Source of the DNA: Polytrichum commune
Taxonomy: Eukaryota; Streptophyta; Polytrichopsida; Polytrichales; Polytrichaceae
Assembly (NCBI GenBank): GCA_950295325.1
Contig: OX485807.1
Span: forward strand, 6,576,501-6,640,500
DNA: 64,000 nt
Direction: 5' to 3'
Shown here: piece by piece, positions 48,614-61,862 of the stretch
Position numbering within the stretch: the stretch's first letter is position 1
Layout of the letters: the number at the start of each line of letters is the position of its first letter
The notes under the pieces: generated by a model
What the model saw: the letters and a program-made list of their open reading frames with translations, nothing else
What the model was told of the DNA's origin: nothing
Database searches by the model: none
Made by a program: the position numbers and the translations under genes

Positions 48614-49300
48614 ATGTCTAAGTGTCATTTTGGAAAGAATGAATTGCATTATCTAGGACATGTAGTAGGCAAAAAGGGCATTAAGGTGGATCCTAGGAAA
48701 ATAGAGATTGTGGCAAAGTGGCATAGACCTCTTGAAGTTGGACAACTTAGGTGCTTCTTGGGGCTTTGCAATTACTTTCGCAAATTTATTCATGGATATT
48801 CCACTCTAGTTGCACCATTGACTTCTCTGACGCGAAGCAATGTTAAGTTTAATTGGATTGACGATTGTGAGCGCGCGTTTAAGGATGTTAAATATGCCTT
48901 AACACATGCGCCAGTATTGACCTTACCCAAGTTAGGGGAGCCATTTGAGGTCCTAAGTGATGTTTCTTTACTTGGAGCAGGAGCAGTATTATTTCAGGGA
49001 GGTAAACCTATTGCTTTTGAGAATAAGAAATGTTCTCCAGCTGAGAGAAATTAGACTACTGATGAGCAAGAACTAGCAACAGTTGTGCACGTCATGTGAA
49101 TCTGGCGGTGTAACCTAGAGGGAGCACATTGTACTATTGTTACAGATCATAATCCTCTAGTGTATTTAAAAACACAACAAACGTTATCAAGGCGTTAAGC
49201 TCGATAGTTGGAGTTCTTGAAGCAAAATTTTGTCTGCCGTTGGGTATACCGACCAGGAAGGATTAATATGGCCGATCCCCTGAGTCGAAATTCACTAGAC
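48614..49300 (+). pseudogene. RT thumb/connection and RNase H region, broken
   Basis: KCHFGKNELHYLGHVVG, LRCFLGLCNYFRKFI and PFEVLSDVSLLGAGAVLFQ are typical. The last aligns to the RNase H start (usual SDAS... is SDVS here). Stops occur at about 49052, 49097 and 49197. Ends at RPGRINMADPLSR, the usual RNase H terminus. Confidence 0.88.
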
Positions 49301-49429
49301 ACGGGTGGCCAAAAAGCCTTGATGGCACCTAAGGTTGCTCCAAGTAATTCGATCTTCCAACTGGTGGTTGCAGACGCTATGCAAAGTGATCCTGGACAGC
49401 GAGACAACAATGTGAAGGGGTACCTGGAG

Positions 49430-50250
49430 TTCGTCAGTGATAAAAAGTTATATCAAACTATCATTGTCGGGTATGCTCTTGATCCTTGGTTCTCAAACCC
49501 GCACAATTTGAAACATTTTGTTTATGAGAACCACATCTGATGGTATGATAAGGCGGTTGTAGTTCCATATGTGTCTTTCCAAGAATCGAATATCAGGTCA
49601 TTTTTGCTCCGTGAATACCATGACGTAATGTATATGTGTGGATAAGTTATCCAAGATGGCCCACATTATGCCAACCACCACACATGTTACTGTTGAAGGA
49701 ACGACAAGGTTAATTCGTGATCAAATTTATAAGATTCATGGTCTACCCAAGGTAATCCTAAGCGATAGGGACATTAGATTCACAAGTAGGTTTTGGGATG
49801 TGTTGCATGGTCTTTTGGGGACAAAGTTGGCCATGTCCACTGCGTTCCATCCTCAAACCAACGGACAGACGGAATGGGTAAACTGTATCCTAGATGATAT
49901 GTTGCGGCATTATGTCAACCCAGTGCAAGATGATTGGGATGAAATCCTTACAGTCGTTGAGTTTGCATATAATAACTTCTAGCAAGAGTTAGTACGGAAT
50001 ACTCCGTTTGTCCTGAATTATGGTCAGCATCCCCGGACACCAATAAGTGGAAACAGCAGGTGTCAAGTCTTTGTTGTGTAGAATTTTGTCGAGTAAAAGT
50101 TCTATGCTGACAAATACAGACGAGAGGTATCGTTTGAGGTGGAGCAGCAAGTGCTTGTAAGTACTGCCAACATTAAGTTCAAGGTCCCATGAGCTCAAAA
50201 GCTTTTACCAAGGTGGATTGGTCCATTTCGGATAGTCAAGAGGATAGGGG
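49430..50250 (+). pseudogene. Integrase core with an internal deletion
   Basis: After REYHDVMYM (about 49609-49636) the sequence jumps directly to VDKLSKMAHIMP. The zinc-binding HHCC module and the first catalytic Asp segment that normally lie between are missing, so the protein could not integrate DNA. The rest of the core is present: LSDRDIRFTS (second Asp) and AFHPQTNGQTEWVN (Glu region). A stop follows AYNNF near 49981. Confidence 0.85.
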
Positions 50251-50264
50251 TTGTAGCATACCAC

Positions 50265-50645
50265 ATGCAACTGCCAAATACTTTTAAGATCCACGATGTC
50301 TTTCATGTATCACTTCTTAGGCCTTATGTGGCCGATGGCAGGGTGCAACCTCCCCCTCCGCCAATCTTTGCGGAAGATGCATCCTATGAAGTAGAACGCG
50401 TGTTTTCACATGAGGATAGAGGGTCTCGTTCTCGCCCCAAGAAATTCTATCTTATCAAATGGTTCGGATATGTAATTGAGCATAATTCATGGGAGCCGGA
50501 ATGCAACTTGAGTGTAGAAGTCCTCAAGGCGTACTGGGATCCAGTAGCCAAGTCGGAGGACAGGCTAACACGTAAAGGTGTCAAGCGTGACCGCGAAGCC
50601 CCAGTTGCACATAAACATTTGAGGCGGAAGGAATCTTCAGGGTAG
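50265..50645 (+). pseudogene. Integrase C-terminus with chromodomain
   Basis: HDVFHVSLLRPY is the gypsy integrase end block. It is followed by a chromodomain: YEVERVFSHE, then KKFYLIKWFGY and NSWEPECNL with the aromatic positions retained. Chromodomains guide chromoviruses to histone-marked heterochromatin. The open frame ends at 50645. Confidence 0.9.
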
Positions 50646-50841
50646 ACGCCTTTTGTTCTTTCAGGCTTGCACAAGATCCTGTAAACGGGGTGTTATTATT
50701 AAGTTGTTTCACCCTGGCAATTGGCATGGAGCATGGGTACAGATACAGATCCCAGGGCTCGCTTTAATTAGTGGTGGTCTTGACTCTATGTCTTAATGCA
50801 CTACGATTTGGGATAATACATGAACGCGGACGTTCATTCCT

Positions 50842-50854
50842 AAGTGGGGAGGTG
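50842..50854 (+). other. Polypurine tract
   Basis: AAGTGGGGAGGTG directly precedes the 3' LTR. It is the usual plus-strand primer, though it carries two T interruptions. Confidence 0.85.
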
Positions 50855-51205
50855 TGTAACGTGTATTTACTTATTTATTATTTATTTACTATTTACAACC
50901 TCGAGTTCAACTAAACTCCTTTACTAGAAGACTAGAGGTGCCATCCTAGGTGCTCTAGCAGTTCTAAAGGTAAAGGGAGTCACTACTAGTTGAGACTATG
51001 ATCTTACCCTAGGTTATCACCTCGTAAATAACAACCATGAGTGTACTGTACTTAGAGTTATCCTAAAGGCATGGAGGGAGAGCTAGTTAAGATATTTGGA
51101 ACTACTAGTTGAAGGGAGCCTCAACTCATAGTAGTATCTAGTATATAAGCTCTAAGGTTGGGTGGAACACGCCTCTTGAATCTCATCATTGTGAGATATG
51201 TTACA
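50855..51205 (+). repeat. 3' LTR (351 bp)
   Basis: Same length as the 5' LTR, with about 10 substitutions and no gaps by hand count. Followed by the TTGAG duplication. Confidence 0.96.
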
Positions 51206-51210
51206 TTGAG

Positions 51211-54200
51211 ATCTTTAGAACTTATCATTAAAAGTGATGCTGAAAAGGAAATGGTGGAATTTAGTTTCGAACAAAGATTTCATGACCTTAAATATTTTAA
51301 AGTTGGAAAATTTTATGTTTCTTGATTTCAATATCCACTTGAGGGCATCATCACAAAACTTTGTCGAAAACCATGAATTTAATGTAATTTTATCATATTT
51401 TAAATCATTTAAGACAATTGCTTGTTCAATGTCACCTACTTGCACACCACTTGCATCATCTTCTAAATTATGTAGACTCTTTTTGGAATTGTTTTTGTAA
51501 TAACAAATTGCTTGGCTTTGTAGATTAATATGATTTTTATATTTCTATGATTTTTTTCTTCAAAAATTTCAAAAGATAGTGTATAGTTTCAAATCACTTT
51601 CACTTAACACTAGGCAAGGATCAAGAGCTATTTACTTTACCATGCTTGCACCCACACATATAAATGGAAATTAAAAAAATATAATTTTAATTAAAAAAAA
51701 TTACAAATATATGACAGTAGATTTAGATACTTTGATGTTGAAAAACGGACAACCCTTCTAAATTCAATCCCAAGCCATTTTAATCCAAGAATAAATGTAT
51801 TGCGTTTGCCTATTGTGCACTCAAACTCCCACCAATGACTGCCTAGAGAGTAGAAAAGATTTCAAGAAATCCCACTTCAAAACATCAAATAATACATCAC
51901 AACCCTAAATTTTGTACACATATTACACACAAATGTGCAAATGGACGTCACAAGGCTTTTGGCCATCACATCATGTCGGAACGCAATGGGCGTTGACATG
52001 GTGTTTTTTAACTAGAGTAATGTTTTATTTTATTTTAAAGATTGTCTTGGTTGATTGCTATGAACAGTCAATGTCTTTAAAAATATGTTATTTAGAAAAA
52101 TTTGTACCAACATATCTTACTGGATACAAGATCTAACTATTTAAATTGTTAATATGGAATTGTTAGGGATTTTTTTTTGGGGGGGGGGGGTTGTTGGGAG
52201 TTGATTGTTAGTAGTAATTGTCCAACTAGCTAATTGCTTCAAGTCAATTTCTCTGGGTTGACAATTTGGAGGAGCCAATTTTCTTCGGATCGATTGCAAT
52301 GGTCGACCTAAAGCAATCAAACATCTAGTCGACTGCTTTAAAAAAAATTAAATCTCAAAAAAATTATGAATTGTTAGATCTTGCATCCAATAAGATCTAA
52401 TTGTCCCAAGAAAATTGGATTTTTTCTTTTTCTTTTGCAGTGGACAACTATGTCAACTATAAAGTAGAAGTCCACCAAATTGTTCATCAGGGGCTTCACT
52501 ACGTCAGTTTACCTAGATACATTATCGGATTGATCCGCACCGATGTGATGGTTTTAGGTCCAACATCACCTCATTGCCAAAGGAAGTGATGTGACAGACA
52601 TTGACGTGAAATTATGGGTATTACAACCCAATACAAAAATTGACTTATAAAATAGCACTAGCTAATTTGGGTACTTTGATCTCATGCAATGGATAATTTT
52701 CCAAGCTCGATACTCCAACAATCCCAAGCCCTAGAATACATGTATTGCGTTGATATTTGTGCATAAATTCACTACTAACTCAACCCAAAACCAAAACCAA
52801 AATCAACCATACCCATGCCCCATAACAAGTGCAATTCAATATTATAATTTATCAAGATGAAATAATGTAATAAATGGCAACAACAACAAAAAGGAGCAAC
52901 GATACCTGCAAAGAGCTGCAAACGGAAAGGGAAGGAGAGAAAAAGAGATAAATTGAAGGTGAGTGGGTCATGTCCACGTGATGGCTGGGGTAGATTTTTT
53001 TTCATGCGTCTCAAGTACCAATGTACCAAATATCTTGCCCAAGCGATGTTTTTAGGGCATCTTGAAGACTTTGGGGGTGCATATGAGTGTATCCGTGCAG
53101 TAAAAACACTTTGGCAATTTTGTGGTTATAAAATGCATCTTAAGTCATGAACATACTTGTTGATTTTGATGAACAAGAGATGAGACCAACTCATCTTATT
53201 AGAGTACAGTGATGAGACCTTGACAACCTTCTTTTAGAGTTTGAGTATCGATAGGAAATGCCACCTCATCCAAACAGAAGAAGGTTGATGCCACCTTGGC
53301 CCTCATGGGGCACATGGAAGAGGGTGATATTTGCTTATTGGGGGGTTTTTATTAATTAAGAGCCCCTAACAACCGAAATTCTTCCAAAGAGAAGATGACA
53401 AAAAAACCATGTGAGCTTGTACAAAACCACAAGTTTTCTAAACAAAAAAAACAAAAATCAAAAAAATAAAATAAAATGGTGGCTCAAAAGGTTGCCTCCA
53501 CATTGGCTTCCCTAAGCCCATCTCCACACCTTATAAGTAGTGAATCTCTCCAAATTACGTGAGTCACCCAACAAATATAACAATCAAGGTATACCAAAAA
53601 ACCATAACAATGAAAACAAAAGCAACCAGCACAGTATATATACACAAAGATGAAGTTTTGCCTCCCCTAACAAAGAAGGTTGACCTCTAGTGCACAACAT
53701 TACCCAAAGAGGATTTGAATATGCCACAATTTGCATCACAAGTGTGTAGAAGATTACTAAATTCATGCGGAGACGTCACACTCTATAGCGGAGGTGTGCA
53801 AAAGACTTGATGAAGGCCCATGGCCTCAACCCAACAAAGTGGGCAACCCAGCCTCACTGCCTTCCAACCCCCCCCCCCCCCCCCTCCCCTCCCCTCCCCC
53901 TCACGAGCAACCAATGGCATGATTGCTTTGTCAAGTTGTCAAATTTGGCTAATTCACGATGAGCCACACCACCTTTTTCCAAGGGGTGCAAACACAAGAT
54001 TTGGCCAAGAGTAGAAAATTCCTCTCTTCTTGAATCAAAACTCAAGTTTGCAATAGGAAGGATCAAAATCATGAGGTTCTTTGTGGAGAATAATAATGGA
54101 TATCAAAAACGAGATTTGATGAAGATTCCCCTAAAAGTTCTGTTTAAATCCTCATTTTTGCCACTTAACAGGTAACTCTATTGGGTAAGAGTCTTCTAGT

Positions 54201-55592
54201 GAATGAGAAATTTGGACACCTTTTGTGGAACACTGCTCACATCATCTCATTCAATGGGTGGATCCTAGATTAGTCACTATGATTGGCCAAAGTTGGTGCT
54301 CTTCTTAGATTGTTCTTAATCTTTCGTACATCATCACTTTGATTGGTCAAAGTGGTGTTATTTTGTACTTGATGCCACATGTAATTAACAGTTGTTATCT
54401 TTGACTTACTTAATGCACTGTAGCATTTACTTATTGGTAATCTAAGAATGAAATAAAGGTTTCGCTTTAAGGGTGGTGTTACTTTAATGCCTAAATTTGA
54501 GCCCCTTTATTAGGCCATGCCTTAAGGCAAGTGATTGCATTCGGTGTAGTAACTTGAATAAGGCAACAGTAGCAACAACACCATTGTAGAGTAAGTTGTC
54601 CTAAAAGTACTTTCAGTGTTGAAATTAGCTTTTATTTGTATGCATGTTATCTTGGGGCGACAGGTCCATGTGACTGTTGAATTCTTGAAATGAAAATTGC
54701 ATGACTTATAATGGTTTTATTTCATTGATATTCACTTCCCATTAGCCTTTCTGGCTTCATGGGCTTTTGAAATCAGTTTCATCTCATCTCATCTCAAGTT
54801 AGGTACGCATGTTTCTGCCTTTCATACTTTCAAATTATGTTGTAATTAAGGTAGTTTTGAGTCGTCGGTGATAGATCTCATAAATGATACCTTGCTAGGA
54901 ATCGCTTCCTAGTAATATATATGATCAAAATCCTTCTCTATGGTTTTTTTAAAGTTAAATGTTAAATTTAACTTTCAACGCATGAATGTAAATTGAAGTA
55001 ATTTAAAAACCTCGAAAGTCCCGATATTTAAAAATTGAATTTGTCATTAGTGTTCAAAGTCCCATTCCTGGAATTGTAAACATTTGCTGGAAAGGACACA
55101 AAATTTGGATTTTTACCAGACGCAAATATTGATATGCATGCACCTCCACTGTTGAAAATCCTATTAACACAAAGCTCCTTAACATGGTGCACAAGGGCTG
55201 AAGAGCAACAGGTGCTGGCCAACAATGAGTCTTTCAAGTAGACTCCCTACACTGAATGGATAGATTAGGAAAGGGCAAACTCGGCGTCACAATTTAGTGA
55301 TACCTGCATATTCACTAGGAAAAGTTGATCTCAAACTACACAGCTAAAATGATGGTACTAAATGAAAGAAAATTATCAGCTGATACACAAGATGGTGAAG
55401 GAAAGGACTAATTGCTGCTAATGGGATATCCCTAACATTCCCTGCAAAATTGTCTCTCCCTACAGTAAGTATAGGTGGCTGTTCCTTATCCTCCCACGAT
55501 CCCTCAAAAACTGTCGCAGAAGGGAGGATTCTCAATTTGATTTGAAGGTGATAGCAGTACAAGTGTGGAAATTACACAAATGTAATCCATAA
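51211..55592. other. Gene-free interval
   Basis: AT-rich intergenic DNA. A T9G12-like tract lies at about 52170-52191, and a C-run followed by CCCCT repeats at 53868-53900. No exon or RNA gene that I can support. The last few hundred bases probably include the eIF3d 3' UTR. Confidence 0.45.
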
Positions 55593-58500
55593 TCATATCT
55601 CCAAATCAACATCCTTCTCCTCTGTCTGCTCTTCCTTCTCCTCAGACTCAGCTGGTGGGGGAGCTTGCTCATCCTATAACAGTCATATGAAGTGTCAGGA
55701 CTGGTGGGTCACTCTTACATAGTTAATTAGAACAATTACAGGAACAGAAAACTGTACACTTCTAGACGAACCAAAAAGAAACAGTCCTTAACAGTAGAAA
55801 TACCATCATGACAACAGGCTAGCTGTAAAGAGTACTACCATGATACAGTTAGGACTGTGTCTTACCTCAGGTAGTGGTTCTTCCGCGTAGTCATTCTCAA
55901 AAGCATCCGCAGGAACAGAGTACAATCTTCAGAAAACAAAGGTCACAAATTATAAGTGAGATTGCAAACAACATCACTGATTTCAATCAGGTATGGACAG
56001 AGAAAACACCCCATAAAGGACAAGCCAGGCAGATGAAAAAATACCTGACAAGAGGTTTGTTGGGATCTTTCACCAACAAGTATTTTCCCTCATCCAATTT
56101 CATACAGATATCCACAACAGTCTGCAAAATGCACATAACAAAAGCACAGAAAATGTAACCAAGTTCAAAATGCATGTTCACTGAATGATCGTTAGCAATT
56201 CGGTGGACCTCAATATAGAGTGATGCAAAATATCAATGTCACCTCAGGTGCACCTTTATGACATCATCTTGGAATTTAAGTCCTGCAGATACACTGGTTT
56301 CAACATACACATTTGCATATGTTTTAGAGCAGTATGCATGGCTGTTTAGGAGAAATCCTGTGATTTCTTCCATTTTGTTAGTTCTGTTTTAGATTGTGAG
56401 AATCATAACTTAGCACAAAATACAGAAATACTGCACTACACTTGAGACATCACACCTCAGGCAAGTGGAGGAAAAATACCTTCAGAATGCCCCACATGTT
56501 GTTCACATTGAGGTTGATCTGGCCAGCAAACTCCTTAGGCTTGTAACCTTGGATAGTTAGCATGGTGTGGTTGTAGTGGTCCTTGGGGTGCACCCTTGAC
56601 ACATATCCTAACTTCATCTGCAATTTTCAAACTAACCTTGATTAGTGTTTATCCTACAGGTATAGGATACTAAGGGAAAGGAGTCGGTTGAATGACCAGG
56701 TCTGTTCACAAGGTCTTCAAAGACAGCCCAGAAAACAGTTGGCAACACAATGTTCTCTTAACCAGCTGTCTATCCATCTACAAAGAATCTGATATAAATT
56801 CATCCATGCAAGAAATTCTGTGTGGAGGAAGCCTGTTCTGCCCCATAACATATCCAAGGAGTATGAACAACACGCAGATCTTGCAGTCACACATCCTCTT
56901 ACTTAGTTATCTCAGCCATGCTTGGACTCGCACCAGATCTCAGACAGGTCTAGCACCACTGCACAATCTCTGTCAAGGCATCTGGGCAGCATGCTGACAA
57001 ATACCAAATTCTCACCTGGTCGGCCCCTGAAAGAAGAGCCTGGGCTGTCCACTTTGCCAACTTGTTAGCATTGTTCTTCAATTCTGTGGCTAGGACCTGC
57101 AGATACCACACAAATTAAGAGGATTCTTTTAACTTTTCAAAGAAACTAGAACTGATTAGAGAAGCTATCAAAATGACATTTTCCCTTATCGAGTAAACAA
57201 GCATACACATAAACCAAACAGAGGACACAATATTGAAAAAGCTGCAGAACTCACTGCTCCACGCTGATTTTCAATCTTTTGTCTCCAATCCACTCCTGTA
57301 ATTCTTGAGTCAAACTCATTCAAAGCATTAATTGTCAACAACACCTCTGAGCCCTTGACTTCTGCCACACTGTGAAGTTCACACCTTGCCACCAATGTGG
57401 TTTCCTGCACAATGAATACAAGCATAAGTGTATATACATTTATCACTTCCAACAAGCTCCAAGTTTTCAAAGTAATTGGAACAGAATAAGCTGCCTTTCT
57501 AGAGCAAGGAACAGATAAGAGAGATGTCATTTAAAACTCAACTTTGTTCTGTAAATTTAGAACACAATTGCAACAGAATTCACTTTCTAAATACTTCAAG
57601 AATGCTGGCAATCTTTGAGGGACAGGTTCCTCACCTCATCCAACTTCCACTTGCGGTACCGGTAGGCAACAGATGCAACTTCCTCATTCTCTGAGGCAAA
57701 TGGATTTGGCTCCTTAAATTCAAATTTCTTACCTTCCTGTAGTGGAACACATTAACCATAAGGAAGCTAGCTCACATGCAGATGCAGGACAGAAGCTCCA
57801 TCATAAATGATTGGATAAGGACAAAAACCAACCACCCACACGGAAATGTGCAAATCAACACAACCTGCCCAATTGACCTGAACTGAAAATCTGGAAGAAG
57901 CCTGTCCTCTCACCATATTAGCAAAGATCTATGAATCTATTGTCCTTCAGATAGTTCACTACAAACTTGAAAGGTGAGGGAGAACCTTTTGTAAAACTTG
58001 TTGAGTAAAATTTTGATTGATAAACGTTGCTTCCTGACTCAAAGAGTGCATAGAGTTGATGCTGTCTTTCTCCTCAGGAATGGGCTCCTGTGCAGTCTCA
58101 TATACCTACAGAGTAGTAGTAATAAGAATCATAAACTAATGAAACTTCACATCCTCAATTTTCAATGAAGAACTACTGTGAGAAGGTCAATTGACACATA
58201 ATCCTTGCCAAAGAACAGCTCAACTCTCGATAAAGAAATACCATGGGGGATGACTTACTGTGAGAAGGTCAAATGAAGCATCACGCTTGTCAAAGAACAG
58301 CTTGTTGCCCACACGTTGAACAACAATATCCCATGAGTACATAGATCGAGGTGAGCACATGAGAGTGGATAGAATAGCATCCGTAGCAAACACCGTACCA
58401 ACATCCTCATTCTCCAACAACAATCGCCTGTGCCATTCCATGACCACTCTGCAATTAGCATTTGGTTCCACAAACAAAAACAAAAACAAAAAAACTGGCT

Positions 58501-61500
58501 AGATTCATTTCACAAAGGCAAGACTTCATAGAGTAAAAAAATTGTAGTAAAAAATCCATAAACAAATTGAGAACATCGATAAATGAGTCGCCTCCGCTAT
58601 AAGACTTCAATTTATGCACAGATGTGAAATGTTGTAAATTCCTGGAGAAAGCCTAGTGAAAAACAAGTGACTCTGAATTGGTTCAGCAGGAGCACACCTG
58701 ATAACAGGATCATCGGTGGTGGTGACCTTGTAGAATTGCCGATTCTCAAACCTCTCCAAGGGTTTCTCTGTCTGTCAACAAAAATCACCCAACCAGATCA
58801 GCATCTTTAATATTAACATCACTGAAACTTGTCACCTATGACTGAAACTCACTACAGTAAACCAGATCGAACATCAAAACCACAGATGTATGAGCCAGTT
58901 TATGAAGGTTTGTATACCTTTGGTGTCACACGATCATAAGCCTTATCATAGTACTCTAGTGTTCCACATGTTGTGCTGCAACCATAAAATATCAAAAAGT
59001 AAGAAGGCTGTACATTGAAGAAACTATTACTCCATCAACATTGTTGCATCTGAATCCATGAAGACAAGTATTGCCATTGTAGCCCAACAAAACTACACCA
59101 ACAAACTGCACAGGTCTGCAGTTGCAATAAACAACCAGCACATGCAGTATGAAACATGGATGACTTAAGTGACAGGTATCTCAGATGCATAATGTCAGCT
59201 GTAAGTTGACTAGCTTACATATCCTCCGGTTCACCCACTTCAAAGCTCAACTTAGAAAGAGATGAGAGAGGGATTTGCTCCAATACAGTCCATTCAGGTC
59301 GAATATCCACCTGAACAGCGAAACCACATGAATGAGGGATACAAACACAAGTCTCAAACATAAAAATACTTCTGCGGAACCCTTTTATTTCCTTCTAGAG
59401 AGAGAGAAGAGCAGGCCAGAGATGAAGTGCAGGTTATCACCCTTGCACCATAAGAATAATGCAGGATGAGCTGGGCTCAACAATCCTACTCATTCACAAT
59501 TTGCATCAGAATGCAGAGAATATGACCAAAGATAGTAACAAAGCAAAGCAGATTACCGAGCTGTTGTAGACAACACGTGGAGCATTCTTGTCTTGCCAGT
59601 ACGCATTCCACTGCCCTCTCTTTTGTTGCTGAAGCCTTTCCCTTCTCTGCCTTTCCCTGTCTGCTCCTGCTCCACTGTCACGGCCTCCATCACGCCTCCC
59701 TTCATCTCTATCTCTTCTTTGAAAACGCTGGACCAGACACACTCAAGGCATCAGTATTCCAACCATTTACGCTCTGCATTGCAAGGAAATTGCAATGCAA
59801 AACTAAATTGTTCAAAGTCCGTATTAAGAATCTACCTGACAAGCTACACACAAACAGCTTCTGCCTTCTACATGCACTCAACACCATCTTTGGCTGGGAG
59901 ATCACTGCTCTTACACATAAACAATGTGCTCATCCTCAGACTGTACACTAACCAGTACTTAATGCTTGTTAACACATACCTGCTGAAATCTGCGTCCACC
60001 ATACTTGGGCCTTGGAGGAGGCCTTGTGTCTACTAGATGAAACGAGTCCTGTTAAAGAGGACAAAGTGCAACTTGTAAGATTTCTGCAAATCAGTTCTAT
60101 GCCAATATCTCATGCAGGCTATGAACCCTACTTACCACTGAAAACTTCATCAATCAGAGACATTTGAGCTAAATAAGTAGCACCTCTTCCAACATAAATC
60201 ATTTTTTTGAAGAACTTTCATACCTCATCTTCGTTATGGAAGAAGTTAAAAACGGACGCACCACCAGTATTATTGCGATCAAAACGCCCTATGTAAGAAT
60301 GGAGCAGTAGAGTTAGTCATACACACTTCATAATAGCCCTAAGAAATGAAGATTTACTCCCTACACACTTTGAAAAGAAAAAGCCCTGCAATGCTTGCAT
60401 CACTCAAATGCAAGTCAAAGACGAAAATAAGATGCCTCATGCAAGCAAGCTCATGCAAATTCATAACAAGACCAGATTGAGGTCCCGAACCTTGCTACAC
60501 AGCCCCACTCTGCAACCTATCTACAGCAGCAAAAAAAGGATGCAAAGTCATAACTTTGATTGGATTTCAAATACGAAACGAGAGTGAGTGAAAATGTCGC
60601 AAAGCAAGCTGCATTAAAGTAAAGACTGTACAAAATTGAGAACTATGAAACACGCATCCAAATAAAAGCCACACAAAGAAAAGTCATCAAAACTTTGTGA
60701 GTGCGCTGCTTGTAGACGACAATCATAACTGTTATAAAATTTTGATTCCAGGTGCGACATAAGATGCCACAGGTTACCGAGTCTATGTTCTACTGCCATT
60801 GCTGAGTGCAGCAAAAGAAAAGGAAGAAAGAGAGCGAATTTGAAGATTACAATACTCGGTCTGGAACCTCCCAGTCACAAACTCAGCTCAAATCAGCTTC
60901 TGAGGACAGATTTTAGGTACAAACATGCCGATAGAGAGATAATTTTATTTCTCCACATCAGAGCGAACCTAAGATTCCTCAAGGCATTTGAGCTTTCATC
61001 TATTTTCTGATATAAGCATCTCATGAATGAGGCTTCTGCAACTGTATTTTGTTGCATGCTCAGGAAAATTGGGGATAGATACTAGATTAGAAGTACCTTA
61101 ACCCCTTCAAAATGCGTTTGTGAGGACCTTCACAAAGTTTTTACCCAATGTTCTATATGATCAAAGCTTAAGCAAATGATGGTAACTTCCAAGACAACAG
61201 GGTAAATACCAAACCAAAAGAAAAGGCTAATAAACTATCGTTATCAGCTAGGTATGAAATTCTCAATATTCAGCATCGCTAAAGGTATGACCAAACAGCA
61301 AGCAAGTAGTGTTTTTTTCTCCTCGGAGACCCTACTGAGGAAAAAAGAGAGCGAATTCGAAGACTACGGCACTCGATCTACAACCTCCCAGTCAAACTCG
61401 GCTCAAACAAGTCACGGACTCCCGGTAAGAAAGAGAGAGAAAGGGAGTTGCACGAACAGATCGCACTTCATTGGAATGAACACAAAATTCATATGAATGA

Positions 61501-61862
61501 GCTTGCCGCTGATATAATCACTTCAGAAGTTCGGAACGAGCATGGAATTCTTAAGCATGTGCAAACGTTCTCTTCCTATCATAGGTTCAAGAAAAAATCC
61601 ACTAATCAAGGTCATTGATTATATGCATGAATGCCAAGCATTGTCAAGTGGCATTAAGCTCTCATTATTTATTAGGCAAACATATGAAATTCGCACCAGC
61701 ATTGTACTTGTATGCCTGTCCCGTCCAGTCCGAGGCTCGCCCGACGCGGTCTGCTTTGCTGAATGGCGCGTAGGGCACATTCTCCAGCCGCGACGGCACG
61801 CACTCTGCGCCTGGTCCCCATCCGTCCAGATTCTCGGCGACCAGCGGCACGGCGAACGCCAT
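55593..61862 (-). CDS. Translation initiation factor eIF3 subunit D, 16 exons
   Basis: Cytosolic eIF3 subunit at the mRNA exit side of the 40S ribosome; the family has a cap-binding activity. Exons: 61862-61697, 60288-60224, 60048-59980, 59727-59557, 59310-59219, 58975-58918, 58771-58698, 58427-58259, 58105-57986, 57736-57635, 57404-57255, 57096-57016, 56617-56480, 56121-56045, 55926-55866, 55673-55593. All introns are GT-AG and the phases close to 1674 nt, 557 aa. Signature blocks: [20 protein letters not shown] (N-terminus), [14 protein letters not shown], an Arg-rich stretch in exon 4 (residues 101-150), [80 protein letters not shown], and an acidic Glu-rich tail. Exon 8 has an alternative AG at about 58444, also in frame, that would add six residues; family alignment favours 58427. 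No break seen. Confidence 0.96.
60829..61412. repeat. Direct duplication of about 70 bp within eIF3d intron 1
   Basis: Copies at 60829-60897 and 61342-61412 share AAGAGAGCGAATT, GAAGA and CAACCTCCCAGTCA-type words in order. Spacing is about 513 bp. Confidence 0.65.

Larger units (their letters stand above)
43921..51205 (+). mobile_element. Ty3/gypsy chromodomain LTR retrotransposon, 7.3 kb, degenerate
   Basis: Paired 351-bp LTRs (TG...CA) bound the element, and TTGAG is duplicated at 43916-43920 and 51206-51210. Inside, in order: tRNA-Met primer site, gag, degenerate zinc knuckle, protease, reverse transcriptase, RNase H, integrase, chromodomain, polypurine tract. That order and the C-terminal chromodomain place it among plant chromoviruses. 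It is not autonomous: several in-frame stops, a gag frameshift, an integrase deletion, and a 1.05 kb fold-back element nested at 46675-47725. The LTRs differ at about 10 of 351 sites by my count. Confidence 0.95.
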
